DNA from: Prevotellaceae bacterium UBA2738
Lineage (GTDB): Bacteria > Bacteroidota > Bacteroidia > Bacteroidales > Bacteroidaceae
Length of the DNA: 29,968 nucleotides
Direction: 5' to 3'
Assembly (NCBI GenBank): GCA_002353585.1
Contig: DEJW01000020.1
Span: forward strand, 1 to 29,968
The notes under the pieces: generated by a model
What the model was told of the DNA's origin: nothing
The model's input: only the letters and a program-made list of their open reading frames with translations
Database searches by the model: none
Translations under genes and position numbers: made by a program
Shown here: positions 14,453 through 21,661 of the stretch, piece by piece
How the letters are laid out: each line of letters begins with the position of its first letter
Position numbering within the stretch: the stretch's first letter is position 1

Positions 14453-16183
14453 TCACTTCGTGATGCGGAACCAGTCAACATCGACCCAGCCGCGGACTTT
14501 CTTGCCTGCCTTCTCGGCAGCGAGGATGCCCACCTTGGCGCCTACCCATTTGCCCTGACGCATGGTGAAGACATCGCCGCAGTCGTGGAACTTCTTGCCG
14601 TCCTCGGAGTAAGCGAACTGCACGTGTGCCTCATGCTTGTTGGTGCCGTCAGAGTTTTTGCCTCCTATATACTTGACGCTGAGGCGCAGATACATCTGAC
14701 GGTGGAGGGCTGGCTGATAGTCAACCTTATCGGCTGCGGAAGGCTTGAAGGTCTTGAGCACCTTGACGTCCTCTGCTCCGCCCTTGTCGGCTTTCTTGCA
14801 GGTTATCTGCTGGAGCTGGAACTCATCGCCCACCCTGCGCAGCACGAGGGCTGAATAGTCCATGCCGAAGACGGTGATGCCGCCATACTGGTCTTCGTCC
14901 TTGGCTGTCACCTCAACCTTGGCGGTGGCGGTGAAGTTGTCGGCTGGGGTCTTCTGCAGGAGCAGGTTGCCTGCCTCCCACATATTCTTATAGTCGGCTG
15001 ACTGACGATGGCAGAACACACGATAGTATCCGTAAGGGGTTGGCATGCCGTAGGTCTGGTCGTAGTTGGCGTTCCACTGCCACTGCTTGCCGAGGGTGGT
15101 AGTGTTGAACTCGTCGCTCTCTACTGGATTAACGGGAACGTTAACGGGAACGTTAACTTTTGGCTTCTTGTAGGTAAGCACTGGCTGTCCGCAGTATTTC
15201 TCGAGTTTGCCGTAAGCCTTGACCTTGCCTACTTTCTCACCCATGGTAGGCCAGCCATCAACCCACTTGACGGGTTCGAGCCACACCACGCGACCATAAG
15301 CCTCTTTGTCCTGGAAATGGAGGAACCAGTCTTCGCCGCTCTTGAGGTGCACCCAACCGCCCTGGTGAGGACCGTTGATGTTGGTGTCGCCCTGAGCGAG
15401 GACGGTTTTGCTCTCGTAAGGTCCGAAAGGTGAACGGCTGCGCATAGCGAGCTGATGACCTATGGGCACTCCGCCAGCAGGGTTCATAATCCAGTACCAG
15501 CCGTCGCGCTTATAGAACTTAGGTCCCTCGGAGGTGCGGTCGTTGGTGCCGTTGCCATCAAACACGATGACAGGGTCGCTGATAGCCTGCATGCCGTCGG
15601 GGGTCATCTCGCGCACGGTGAGCACGGAGTTGAACTGGCAACGGCTGTTAGCCCAACCGTTGACAAGGTAGCAGCGACCGTCCTCATCCCATAGCGGACA
15701 GGTGTCTATCATACCCTTGCCAGAGATGATGCACTTAGGTTCGGTCCACTCGCCCTCAGGGTCTTTAGCCGTGGTGACAAACACACCGAGGTCGGGGTCG
15801 CCCCAATAGATGTAATAAAGCTGGTTGTTCTGGTTATAGCGTATGCTTGGTGCCCATACGCCGTTGCCGTGCTGTGGCACGTTATAGCGGTCGTAAGGCG
15901 GCAGTGCCTTGATGGCGTGGTTGACTATCTGCCAGTTGACGAGGTCTTTGGAATGCAGTATAGGCAGACCAGGCACATGGGAGAAAGAGGAAGCGGTTAG
16001 GTAGAAGTCCTCGCCGCTGGCGCCGACGCACACATCGGGGTCGGAGTAGTCGGCATTGATTACGGGATTGGTGAATGTGCCGTCGCCATTATCGGGTGAC
16101 CACACCTGCGACTTGTAGCCGCTTTGCGCCATCGCAGCCACTGACAGGGCGAGCGAGGCAAGGAGTAAGAAGGATTTTTTCAT
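14453..16183 (-). CDS. Secreted GH43 family glycosidase with C-terminal beta-sandwich
   Basis: The protein has 576 residues with a signal peptide (MKKSFLLLASLALSVAAMAQ). The GH43 five-bladed propeller follows (about 35-330). The catalytic residues are D48 (YSDPDV, base), D160 (MIDTCPLWDEDG, pKa modulator) and E219 (TSEGPKFYK, acid). After a linker at 340-354 comes a lectin-like C-terminal domain (about 355-576, VESDEFN to WVDVDWFRITK), as in GH43 proteins with the C2/DUF1349-type domain. Members cleave xylose or arabinose from plant polysaccharides; the exact substrate cannot be read from sequence. The linker VNVPVNVPVN is encoded by a GTTCCC repeat. No TAnnTTTG box is found in the 114 bp upstream, where two palindromes lie. 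No SusCD genes are adjacent. Confidence 0.93.
   Translation of the reverse strand: MKKSFLLLASLALSVAAMAQSGYKSQVWSPDNGDGTFTNPVINADYSDPDVCVGASGEDFYLTASSFSHVPGLPILHSKDLVNWQIVNHAIKALPPYDRYNVPQHGNGVWAPSIRYNQNNQLYYIYWGDPDLGVFVTTAKDPEGEWTEPKCIISGKGMIDTCPLWDEDGRCYLVNGWANSRCQFNSVLTVREMTPDGMQAISDPVIVFDGNGTNDRTSEGPKFYKRDGWYWIMNPAGGVPIGHQLAMRSRSPFGPYESKTVLAQGDTNINGPHQGGWVHLKSGEDWFLHFQDKEAYGRVVWLEPVKWVDGWPTMGEKVGKVKAYGKLEKYCGQPVLTYKKPKVNVPVNVPVNPVESDEFNTTTLGKQWQWNANYDQTYGMPTPYGYYRVFCHRQSADYKNMWEAGNLLLQKTPADNFTATAKVEVTAKDEDQYGGITVFGMDYSALVLRRVGDEFQLQQITCKKADKGGAEDVKVLKTFKPSAADKVDYQPALHRQMYLRLSVKYIGGKNSDGTNKHEAHVQFAYSEDGKKFHDCGDVFTMRQGKWVGAKVGILAAEKAGKKVRGWVDVDWFRITK
15131..15157. repeat. GTTAACGTTCCC tandem repeat inside the GH43 linker
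   Basis: On the minus strand two 12-bp units, GTTAACGTTCCC, stand in tandem and encode VNVPVNVPVN at residues 343-352, exactly at the domain boundary. The unit contains the GTTCCC seen at 3355-3381 and 17299-17317. Confidence 0.75.
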
Positions 16184-16225
16184 TGTTGTTGTTATGATTA
16201 ATGTTACGAATTAACGGGCGTGAGA

Positions 16226-16244
16226 ATCGTTATGATATAACGAT
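16226..16244. repeat. Dispersed 19-bp palindrome, copy 2
   Basis: ATCGTTAT-GAT-ATAACGAT has perfect 8-bp arms. It belongs to a 30-bp direct repeat (16224-16253) that also includes the tail AAACAGAAC. It lies 43 bp upstream of the GH43 start codon. Confidence 0.85.
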
Positions 16245-16270
16245 AAACAGAACCAGAGAACACTGCGGGA

Positions 16271-16289
16271 ATCGTTATGATATAACGAT
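16271..16289. repeat. Dispersed 19-bp palindrome, copy 3
   Basis: This copy is identical to copy 2 over 30 bp (16269-16298), at an exact 45-bp offset. Its tail touches the stop codon of the ATP-grasp gene (16298-16300). Confidence 0.85.
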
Positions 16290-16297
16290 AAACAGAA

Positions 16298-17200
16298 CTA
16301 ACTGTGAACTGTAAGTTCGTACTTGTCGCGTTCTTTATTATATAATACCGACATGGTGCCACGATTGCCCTGGGCTGTGAGGGCGAGGGCTACATGCCCC
16401 ATGGTGCGGCGGAGGTTGATCTCGATGCAGGGGTTGAGGAGGCTTCGCTCACACACCATCATATCGACACCGAGGGGACCAGAGTATATGCCTTTGAGGC
16501 GCGGGGCGAGGAACTGCTTGATGAGCAGAGAGACCTGGCGCAGGAGCTCGATATCAACATGCTCAGCAAGGATGACAAGTTTTTCCTCTTCGGGCAGGAG
16601 GAGGTTGCCCTTGTAGGCACCGTTGACGGTGGTGAAGAGCGATAGTCCGCGATACTCCACCCTACCCTCAGGTGTTGCCTCGTATTCAAGGGCGAAGTCC
16701 ATGACCCTTTGGCATTCAGCCTCGGCGATGATAGAGCCCTGCTTGGCTATGGTGCTGTCGATGAACTGTGCACTGTGAACCGTAAACCGCTTGACCCCTC
16801 TGCCGCTGGAGCTCCACGGTGCCTTGATGATGGTGCTGCCATGCTCATGGGCAAACTGCTCCACCTCGTCACGAGTGTGGCACACGGCGGAGGTGCCGAT
16901 GGTGCCTGGGAGGGTTCTGAGACGGCTGAGCATCTCGACTGCCAGACTGCGGTTGGAGAGTCGGCGAATCTCACGGAGTTGCTCGTCAGAGGGCATCCTG
17001 TCTCGCGGCACTCCTCTCTTGAGTAGTTCAGCCACCACGGCGGCATCCCATCCCCACACGCTGGGCTCCTCACTTGCGCCCCAGAGGGAAGGCAGGTGAC
17101 TGAGGTCCTGACGCAAGCGGCGCGCCGCCTTAGGAGGGGTGAAACCCGCTCCTGCATCAAGGGCAAGGACTATGTCGTGCTCGGGGTTGAAGATACTCAT
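16298..17200 (-). CDS. ATP-grasp superfamily protein of unknown substrate
   Basis: This 300-residue cytoplasmic protein was not matched to a named enzyme. It opens FNPEHDIVLALD, a pattern I associate with uncharacterised Bacteroidetes proteins. The middle and C-terminal parts look like ATP-grasp: K126 in TIIKAPWS, a glycine-rich loop SSSGRG (130-135), acidic residues around IIAEAE (157-162), and the metal-binding end GVDMM (D246) with CIEINLRRTMG (E260, N262). ATP-grasp enzymes usually ligate a carboxylate to an amine or thiol, but the substrate here is unknown. It lies 49 bp after ligA in the same direction, probably in one transcript. Confidence 0.7.
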   Translation of the reverse strand: MSIFNPEHDIVLALDAGAGFTPPKAARRLRQDLSHLPSLWGASEEPSVWGWDAAVVAELLKRGVPRDRMPSDEQLREIRRLSNRSLAVEMLSRLRTLPGTIGTSAVCHTRDEVEQFAHEHGSTIIKAPWSSSGRGVKRFTVHSAQFIDSTIAKQGSIIAEAECQRVMDFALEYEATPEGRVEYRGLSLFTTVNGAYKGNLLLPEEEKLVILAEHVDIELLRQVSLLIKQFLAPRLKGIYSGPLGVDMMVCERSLLNPCIEINLRRTMGHVALALTAQGNRGTMSVLYNKERDKYELTVHS

Positions 17201-17216
17201 AGCTGACTCTCTACAT

Positions 17217-17231
17217 CCCCCTTAAAGGGGG
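17217..17231. repeat. CCCCCTT-A-AAGGGGG palindrome between ligA and the ATP-grasp gene
   Basis: The arms are a perfect 7-bp inverted repeat. No T-tract follows, so it is a poor terminator. A related string, CATCCCCCTTGGAGG, lies 61 bp further right inside the end of ligA (17276-17290). This could be a regulatory hairpin or another dispersed repeat. Confidence 0.5.
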
Positions 17232-17249
17232 ACTTTTGGAAAATTACTA

Positions 17250-19355
17250 TTAGAAGAGCGAAAGTTGGATGGGAGCATCCCCCTTGGAGGAAGATTCAAC
17301 GGGAACGGGAACGGGTTCCGAGCTCTGCTCGCCTGAGCCCTGCTCCGTTTCGTTCGAGCCAATCATCTCCAGGAACTCATCCTCAGAGACGATGCGGATG
17401 CCGAGTTTCTCAGCCTTCTGCAGTTTGGCTGGTCCCATATTGTCGCCAGCGAGGATGAAGGAGGTTTTGGCGCTGATAGAGCCGATGTTCTTGCCTCCAT
17501 GCTGCTCGATGAGGAGTTTGTATTCGTCGCGGCTGTGATGGGAGAAGACACCGCTGATGACGATGGACATGCCCTCAAGTTCGGTGCCGAGCGACTGCTG
17601 CTGAGCCTCGCTGAGCGACATCTGAAGTCCGTAGGATATGAGGCGGTCGATAATCTGGCTGTTCTTCTCGTTGCGGAAGTATTCCACCACATTGACGGCG
17701 ATTATCTCGCCCACTCCATCGACCTCCATAAGTTGCTCGACGGAAGCATGGCGCAGTGCGTCGATATTCTTGAAATGACGCGCGAGGAGCTTTGCAGTGG
17801 TCTCGCCCACCATACGAATGCCGAGGGCAAAGACCACACGCTCAAAGGGCACCTGCTTAGATGCCTCGATAGCCTCAACAGCCTTGCGAGCAGACTTCTC
17901 TCTATTACCCTCGTAGTTGAGCTGCGGAGCGGTGAGGGTGTAGAGGTCGGCAATGTTCTCTATGAGTCCGCGCTCATAGAAAGCGTCAACGGTTTCAGGA
18001 CCGAGGGAGTCGATGTTCATGGCACGACGAGCGATGAAATGTTCTATGCGGCCCTTGATTTGCGGAGGACAGCCAGTATCGTTGGGACAGTAATGGGCTG
18101 CCTCGCCCTCGATGCGGCGCAACTCAGCCCCACACTCAGGACAATGGGTGATAAACTGCACAGGCTTTGCCCCTGGCTCTCGACGGCTCTCATCGACACC
18201 CACTATCTTAGGAATAATCTCGCCCCCCTTCTCCACATAGACATAGTCGCCCTCATGAAGATTGAAGGAACGGATGAAGTCTTCGTTGTTGAGAGTGGCA
18301 CGGCGCACCTTGGTGCCAGCCAACTGCACCGTCTCCATATTAGCCACAGGGGTTATGGCACCCGTGCGGCCCACCTGATAGGTGACCTCGAGCAACTTGG
18401 TGCATACGCGCTCAGCCTTGTATTTATAGGCTATAGCCCAGCGCGGACTCTTAGCCGTCATGCCCAGCGAACGCTGCTGGCGGGTGGAGTTGACCTTGAG
18501 CACTATGCCGTCAGTGGCAACGGGCAGGTTCTTGCGCTCGGCGTCCCAATAGTTGATGAAGTCGTAAATCTCTTGCAGGGTCTTGACCTTACGCATGCCC
18601 TCAGAAATCTTGAAGCCCCACGAGCGCGCCGTCTCGAGAGCCTCAAAATGACCCTCGGCATGCACCTGGTCGCCAAGAAGATAATAGAGGTAGGCATCAA
18701 GTCCACGCTCAGCCACCACACGAGAGTCCTGACTCTTGAGTGTGCCAGAGGCAGCATTGCGGGGATTGGCAAAGGGCTGTTCGCCAATGTCTTCACGTTC
18801 CTCGTTAAGACGGTTGAAGGACTGCCAAGGCATGAGAATCTCGCCACGAATCTCGAAGGAATCGGGATAGCCCAAGCCAGGCTGGAGCACAAGCGGAATG
18901 GTGGGAATGCGCCTTACGTTGGTGGTGACATCGTCGCCATGAGTGCCGTCGCCACGAGTGACAGCCCTAACGAGGCGTCCCTGCTCGTATGTAAGCGAGA
19001 TGGACAGACCGTCGTACTTCATCTCACAACAAATCTCGAAGTCTTCGCCCTCAAGACCGCGCTTCACCTGATTATACCACTCCTCTATATCCTGCTCGTT
19101 GTAGGTGTTGGCAAGAGAGAGCATAGGATAGCGATGGGTGACCTGACGGAACTCCTTAGTGATATCGCTACCCACACGCACGGAGGGAGAGTTGGCATCG
19201 TAAAGCTCAGGATGACGAGCCTCAAGGTCTTGAAGCTCGTGCATAAGGAAATCAAATTCCTGATCGGAGATAACAGGCTTATTGAGCACATAATACCTGT
19301 GATTATGCTCGTGGAGTTGCTGTCGCAACTGTAATATTCTTTCGGTTTCAGTCAT
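17250..19355 (-). CDS. ligA: NAD-dependent DNA ligase
   Basis: LigA seals nicks using NAD+ in replication and repair. The protein has 701 residues. Domain Ia (HNHRYYVLNKPVISDQEFDFL, 17-37) binds NMN. The adenylated lysine is K113 in the KYDG motif. The OB-fold, a four-Cys zinc finger (C405, C408, C423, C429), helix-hairpin-helix repeats (about 450-590) and a BRCT domain (about 598-672) follow. After BRCT comes a ~25-residue Ser/Glu/Pro linker with PVPVPV, and the protein ends QLSLF (697-701), a match to the beta-clamp-binding consensus. The ATG at 19353-19355 is 9 bp from the -7 box, so the mRNA is nearly leaderless. Confidence 0.98.
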   Translation of the reverse strand: MTETERILQLRQQLHEHNHRYYVLNKPVISDQEFDFLMHELQDLEARHPELYDANSPSVRVGSDITKEFRQVTHRYPMLSLANTYNEQDIEEWYNQVKRGLEGEDFEICCEMKYDGLSISLTYEQGRLVRAVTRGDGTHGDDVTTNVRRIPTIPLVLQPGLGYPDSFEIRGEILMPWQSFNRLNEEREDIGEQPFANPRNAASGTLKSQDSRVVAERGLDAYLYYLLGDQVHAEGHFEALETARSWGFKISEGMRKVKTLQEIYDFINYWDAERKNLPVATDGIVLKVNSTRQQRSLGMTAKSPRWAIAYKYKAERVCTKLLEVTYQVGRTGAITPVANMETVQLAGTKVRRATLNNEDFIRSFNLHEGDYVYVEKGGEIIPKIVGVDESRREPGAKPVQFITHCPECGAELRRIEGEAAHYCPNDTGCPPQIKGRIEHFIARRAMNIDSLGPETVDAFYERGLIENIADLYTLTAPQLNYEGNREKSARKAVEAIEASKQVPFERVVFALGIRMVGETTAKLLARHFKNIDALRHASVEQLMEVDGVGEIIAVNVVEYFRNEKNSQIIDRLISYGLQMSLSEAQQQSLGTELEGMSIVISGVFSHHSRDEYKLLIEQHGGKNIGSISAKTSFILAGDNMGPAKLQKAEKLGIRIVSEDEFLEMIGSNETEQGSGEQSSEPVPVPVESSSKGDAPIQLSLF
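17299..17317. repeat. GTTCCC repeat inside the ligA C-terminal linker
   Basis: The minus strand reads CCC GTTCCC GTTCCC GTT, encoding PVPVPV just before the clamp-binding tail. It is the third locus of this unit in the window. Confidence 0.7.
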
Positions 19356-19363
19356 AACTGAGG

Positions 19364-19394
19364 CAAAGTTACAAAAAAAGTGTAATATAACAAG
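19364..19394 (-). promoter_or_regulatory. Promoter of ligA, nearly leaderless
   Basis: The minus strand has TAACTTTG at 19364-19371 and CTTG at 19391-19394, 19 bp apart, close to the Bacteroidetes TTTG/TAnnTTTG pair. Transcription should start about 2-5 nt before the ATG at 19355. Confidence 0.7.
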
Positions 19395-19455
19395 GCAAGG
19401 ATGGTGCGTTTTTAAATTTATGAGGGGGAAAGAATGAATTATGAACTATTTTTAT

Positions 19456-19463
19456 TACCTTTG
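19456..19463 (+). promoter_or_regulatory. Promoter -7 box of the trmD-recF-DUF721 operon
   Basis: TACCTTTG matches TAnnTTTG and lies 18 bp before the trmD ATG at 19482. It falls inside the longer open frame that starts at 19434, which is why the ATG at 19482 is preferred. No clear -33 TTTG is seen. Confidence 0.6.
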
Positions 19464-19481
19464 CAACAAAATTACACCATA

Positions 19482-20174
19482 ATGAGAATAGACATCATTA
19501 CAGTGCTGCCTGAAATGCTCACAGGCTTTGTGAACGAGTCGATACTGGCACGGGCGCAGAAAAAGGGGCTGGCAGAGATATATGTGCACAACCTGAGGGA
19601 CTATACGGCAGACAAATGGAAGCGCGTGGACGACTACCCCTATGGCGGGGCGGCAGGAATGCTGATACAATGTCAGCCGCTGGATGCATGCATCTCGGCA
19701 CTGAAGGCTGAGAGAGACTATGACGAGATAATATTTACGGCACCAGACGGCGAGACCTTCAACCAGGGAATAGCCAACGAGCTGTCGCTGAAGGAGAACC
19801 TCATAATAATATGCGGACACTACAAAGGCATAGACTACCGCATAAGGGAACACCTGGTGACGAGGGAGATAAGCATAGGCGACTACGTGCTGACGGGCGG
19901 CGAACTGGCAGCAGCGGTGATGGCAGACAGTATAGTGAGGGTGATACCAGGAGTGATAGGCGACGTGGAGAGTGCCCTGTCAGACTCATTCCAAGACAAC
20001 CTGCTGGAGCCCCCAGTATATACCCGACCTGCACAATACCACCCCATAAGCAACCCTGAGGAAACATGGGGCATACCCGAGGTGCTGCTCTCTGGCCATG
20101 AGGCTAAGATAAAGGAATGGGAAATGGAGCAGTCGCTGAAGAGAACACAAGAGAGGAGACCGGACCTGCTGTGA
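19482..20174 (+). CDS. trmD: tRNA (guanine-N1)-methyltransferase
   Basis: TrmD methylates G37 of tRNAs using SAM, preventing frameshifts. The protein has 230 residues from MRIDIITVLPEM, the usual start. The trefoil-knot SAM site is seen in ICGHYKGIDYRI and SIGDYVLTGGELAA. RVDDYPYGGAAGM and the late LLEPPVYTRP segment are family hallmarks. The longer frame starting at 19434 would add MNYELFLLPLQQNYTI and run through the promoter box, so I reject it. The stop TGA overlaps the GTG start of recF (sequence GTGA, 20171-20174), so the two are likely translationally coupled. It is divergent from ligA. Confidence 0.97.
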   Translation: MRIDIITVLPEMLTGFVNESILARAQKKGLAEIYVHNLRDYTADKWKRVDDYPYGGAAGMLIQCQPLDACISALKAERDYDEIIFTAPDGETFNQGIANELSLKENLIIICGHYKGIDYRIREHLVTREISIGDYVLTGGELAAAVMADSIVRVIPGVIGDVESALSDSFQDNLLEPPVYTRPAQYHPISNPEETWGIPEVLLSGHEAKIKEWEMEQSLKRTQERRPDLL

Positions 20175-21271
20175 TACTGAAGAATATTTCCATATTGAAT
20201 TACAAGAACATCAGTGAGGCGAAGCTGGACTTCTCGAAGAAATTCAACTGCTTCATTGGTAACAACGGCGAGGGTAAGACCAACCTGCTTGACGCTGTGT
20301 ATTACCTGTCGTTCTGCCACTCTATGTTCTCGAATGTGGACTCGCTGCTGATGAAACACGACACCGATTTCTTCATGATACAGGGAGAGTATCTGCATGA
20401 CGACGGCGAGACCATGGAGGAGATATTTGCCAGTATGAAAAGGGGCTCGAAGAAGCAGTTTAAGCGCAATAAGAAAAACTATAAGCGACTGTCGGAACAT
20501 ATTGGTATTGTGCCACTTATCATCGTGTCGCCTGATGACGCAGCACTGATTTCAGGTGGTAGTGAAGAGCGCAGAAAACTGCTCGACATAGTAATCTCGC
20601 AATATGACAACAGCTACATCAACGCGCTCAACAGATATAACAAAGCTCTGCAACAACGTAACGCCCTGCTGAAGATGGAAGACCAGGAGCCCGACCCCAC
20701 TCTGATGGATCTGTGGGAGGAGGAAATGGCAAGGGAAGGCGAATATATCTATGAGCAACGAAACAAATTCGTGGAGCAGTTCATACCCGTATTCAACCGT
20801 GTGTATCAAAGCATAAGCGGAAACAAAGAGGAGGTGACGCTGAGATACATATCACACTGCCAGAGAGGTCCGCTGCTGGACGTGATAAGGCGCGACAGAA
20901 TGAAAGACCGCGCCGTAGGCTACTCGCTGCACGGCATACACCGCGACGACCTGGAGATGATGATAGACGGCTACCCCATGAAGCGCGAAGGCAGTCAGGG
21001 ACAGAACAAGACATACGTCATATCACTGAAACTGGCACAGTTTGACTTCCTGAGCAAAACGACCAACGCCACTACCCCACTGCTGCTGCTCGACGACATA
21101 TTCGACAAACTCGATGCCCTGAGAGTGAAGAGCATTGTGGAACTGGTATCGAGCGACACCTACGGTCAGATATTCATTACCGACACCAACCGCGACCACC
21201 TGGACCAGATACTCTCACACTCTGACGCGGAATATAAAATATTCCATGTGGAGGGAGGGGAGTTTAATTGA
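20171..21271 (+). CDS. recF: DNA replication and repair protein RecF
   Basis: RecF is an SMC-like ATPase that helps load RecA at gaps with RecO and RecR. From the GTG at 20171 the protein has 366 residues and begins with the normal MILKNISILNYKNI. Walker A is GNNGEGKT (30-37). The ABC signature lies in REGSQGQNKTYVISLKLAQ, and Walker B is LLLLDDIFDKLD. A longer frame from 20117 exists but only adds translated trmD sequence out of frame. The 4-bp overlap with trmD implies coupling. The stop codon lies inside a heptamer repeat that continues into the next gene. Confidence 0.96.
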   Translation: MILKNISILNYKNISEAKLDFSKKFNCFIGNNGEGKTNLLDAVYYLSFCHSMFSNVDSLLMKHDTDFFMIQGEYLHDDGETMEEIFASMKRGSKKQFKRNKKNYKRLSEHIGIVPLIIVSPDDAALISGGSEERRKLLDIVISQYDNSYINALNRYNKALQQRNALLKMEDQEPDPTLMDLWEEEMAREGEYIYEQRNKFVEQFIPVFNRVYQSISGNKEEVTLRYISHCQRGPLLDVIRRDRMKDRAVGYSLHGIHRDDLEMMIDGYPMKREGSQGQNKTYVISLKLAQFDFLSKTTNATTPLLLLDDIFDKLDALRVKSIVELVSSDTYGQIFITDTNRDHLDQILSHSDAEYKIFHVEGGEFN

Positions 21272-21298
21272 TAATTGATAATTGACAATTGACAATTG
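21266..21298. repeat. Heptamer tandem repeat joining recF and the DUF721 gene
   Basis: Units AATTGAT, AATTGAT, AATTGAC, AATTGAC and a partial AATTG stand head to tail, 4.7 copies. The recF stop TGA (21269-21271) is in the first unit, and the TTG start of the next gene (21296-21298) is in the last. Confidence 0.85.
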
Positions 21299-21610
21299 TT
21301 TAAGCAACATCCCATAGATATCGGAACCGTGATGCGAAGCGTGCTGCGCAATCAAGGATTAGAGACACCACTATTGCAGAGGCGTCTGGTGAATGCGTGG
21401 GATGAGGTGATAAGAGAAATATACAACCAGGAACTGGCTGAATACATCATAGAAAACACAGAACAGAAAGACATACGCAACCAGACACTGTGGGTGAAGA
21501 TTGCATCACCTGCCATAAGAGCTGACCTGCAAATGAAAAGTTCCGACCTTGCTGCCACATTGAACAACAAAGTCGGAACTCAGGTTATTACTAATATCCG
21601 TTTATATTAA
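21296..21610 (+). CDS. DUF721 / DciA-like protein
   Basis: This 104-residue protein of the DUF721 family has GLETPLLQRRLVNAWDEV, then NQTLWVKIASPAIRADL and a closing VGTQVITNIRLY. The family includes DciA, which helps load the replicative helicase in bacteria lacking DnaC/DnaI. The position just after recF fits a replication role. The best start is TTG at 21296, giving MFKQHPIDIGTVMRS. The next ATG (21332) would remove the conserved N-terminal hydrophobic pattern. The TTG lies in the heptamer repeat, 24 bp after the recF stop. Confidence 0.88.
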   Translation: MFKQHPIDIGTVMRSVLRNQGLETPLLQRRLVNAWDEVIREIYNQELAEYIIENTEQKDIRNQTLWVKIASPAIRADLQMKSSDLAATLNNKVGTQVITNIRLY

Positions 21611-21615
21611 GGGAG

Positions 21616-21634
21616 ACCGTTATGGTATAACGGT
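21616..21634. repeat. Dispersed 19-bp palindrome, copy 4
   Basis: ACCGTTAT-GGT-ATAACGGT has perfect 8-bp arms and is followed by AAACGGAAC, close to the AAACAGAAC tail of copies 2 and 3. It lies between the convergent DUF721 and yidC genes, so it could act as a transcription end for both. No T-run follows. Confidence 0.85.
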
Positions 21635-21661
21635 AAACGGAACTAATCGTTTATAGAGTAA

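Noticed and set aside
14390..14854. Plus-strand open frame just after tamB
   Set aside because: It begins inside the bidirectional terminator and lies antisense to the GH43 gene.
17499..19334. Open frame of 611 codons on the plus strand opposite ligA
   Set aside because: It is a shadow of a strongly biased gene. Its peptide has no recognisable domain, while the minus strand encodes a complete LigA.
19434..19481. Longer N-terminus for TrmD
   Set aside because: The added residues run through a -7 box and are not part of the family; MRIDIITVLPEM is the standard start.
20117..20170. Longer N-terminus for RecF
   Set aside because: It is the out-of-frame reading of the trmD end. The GTG at 20171 gives the normal RecF start.
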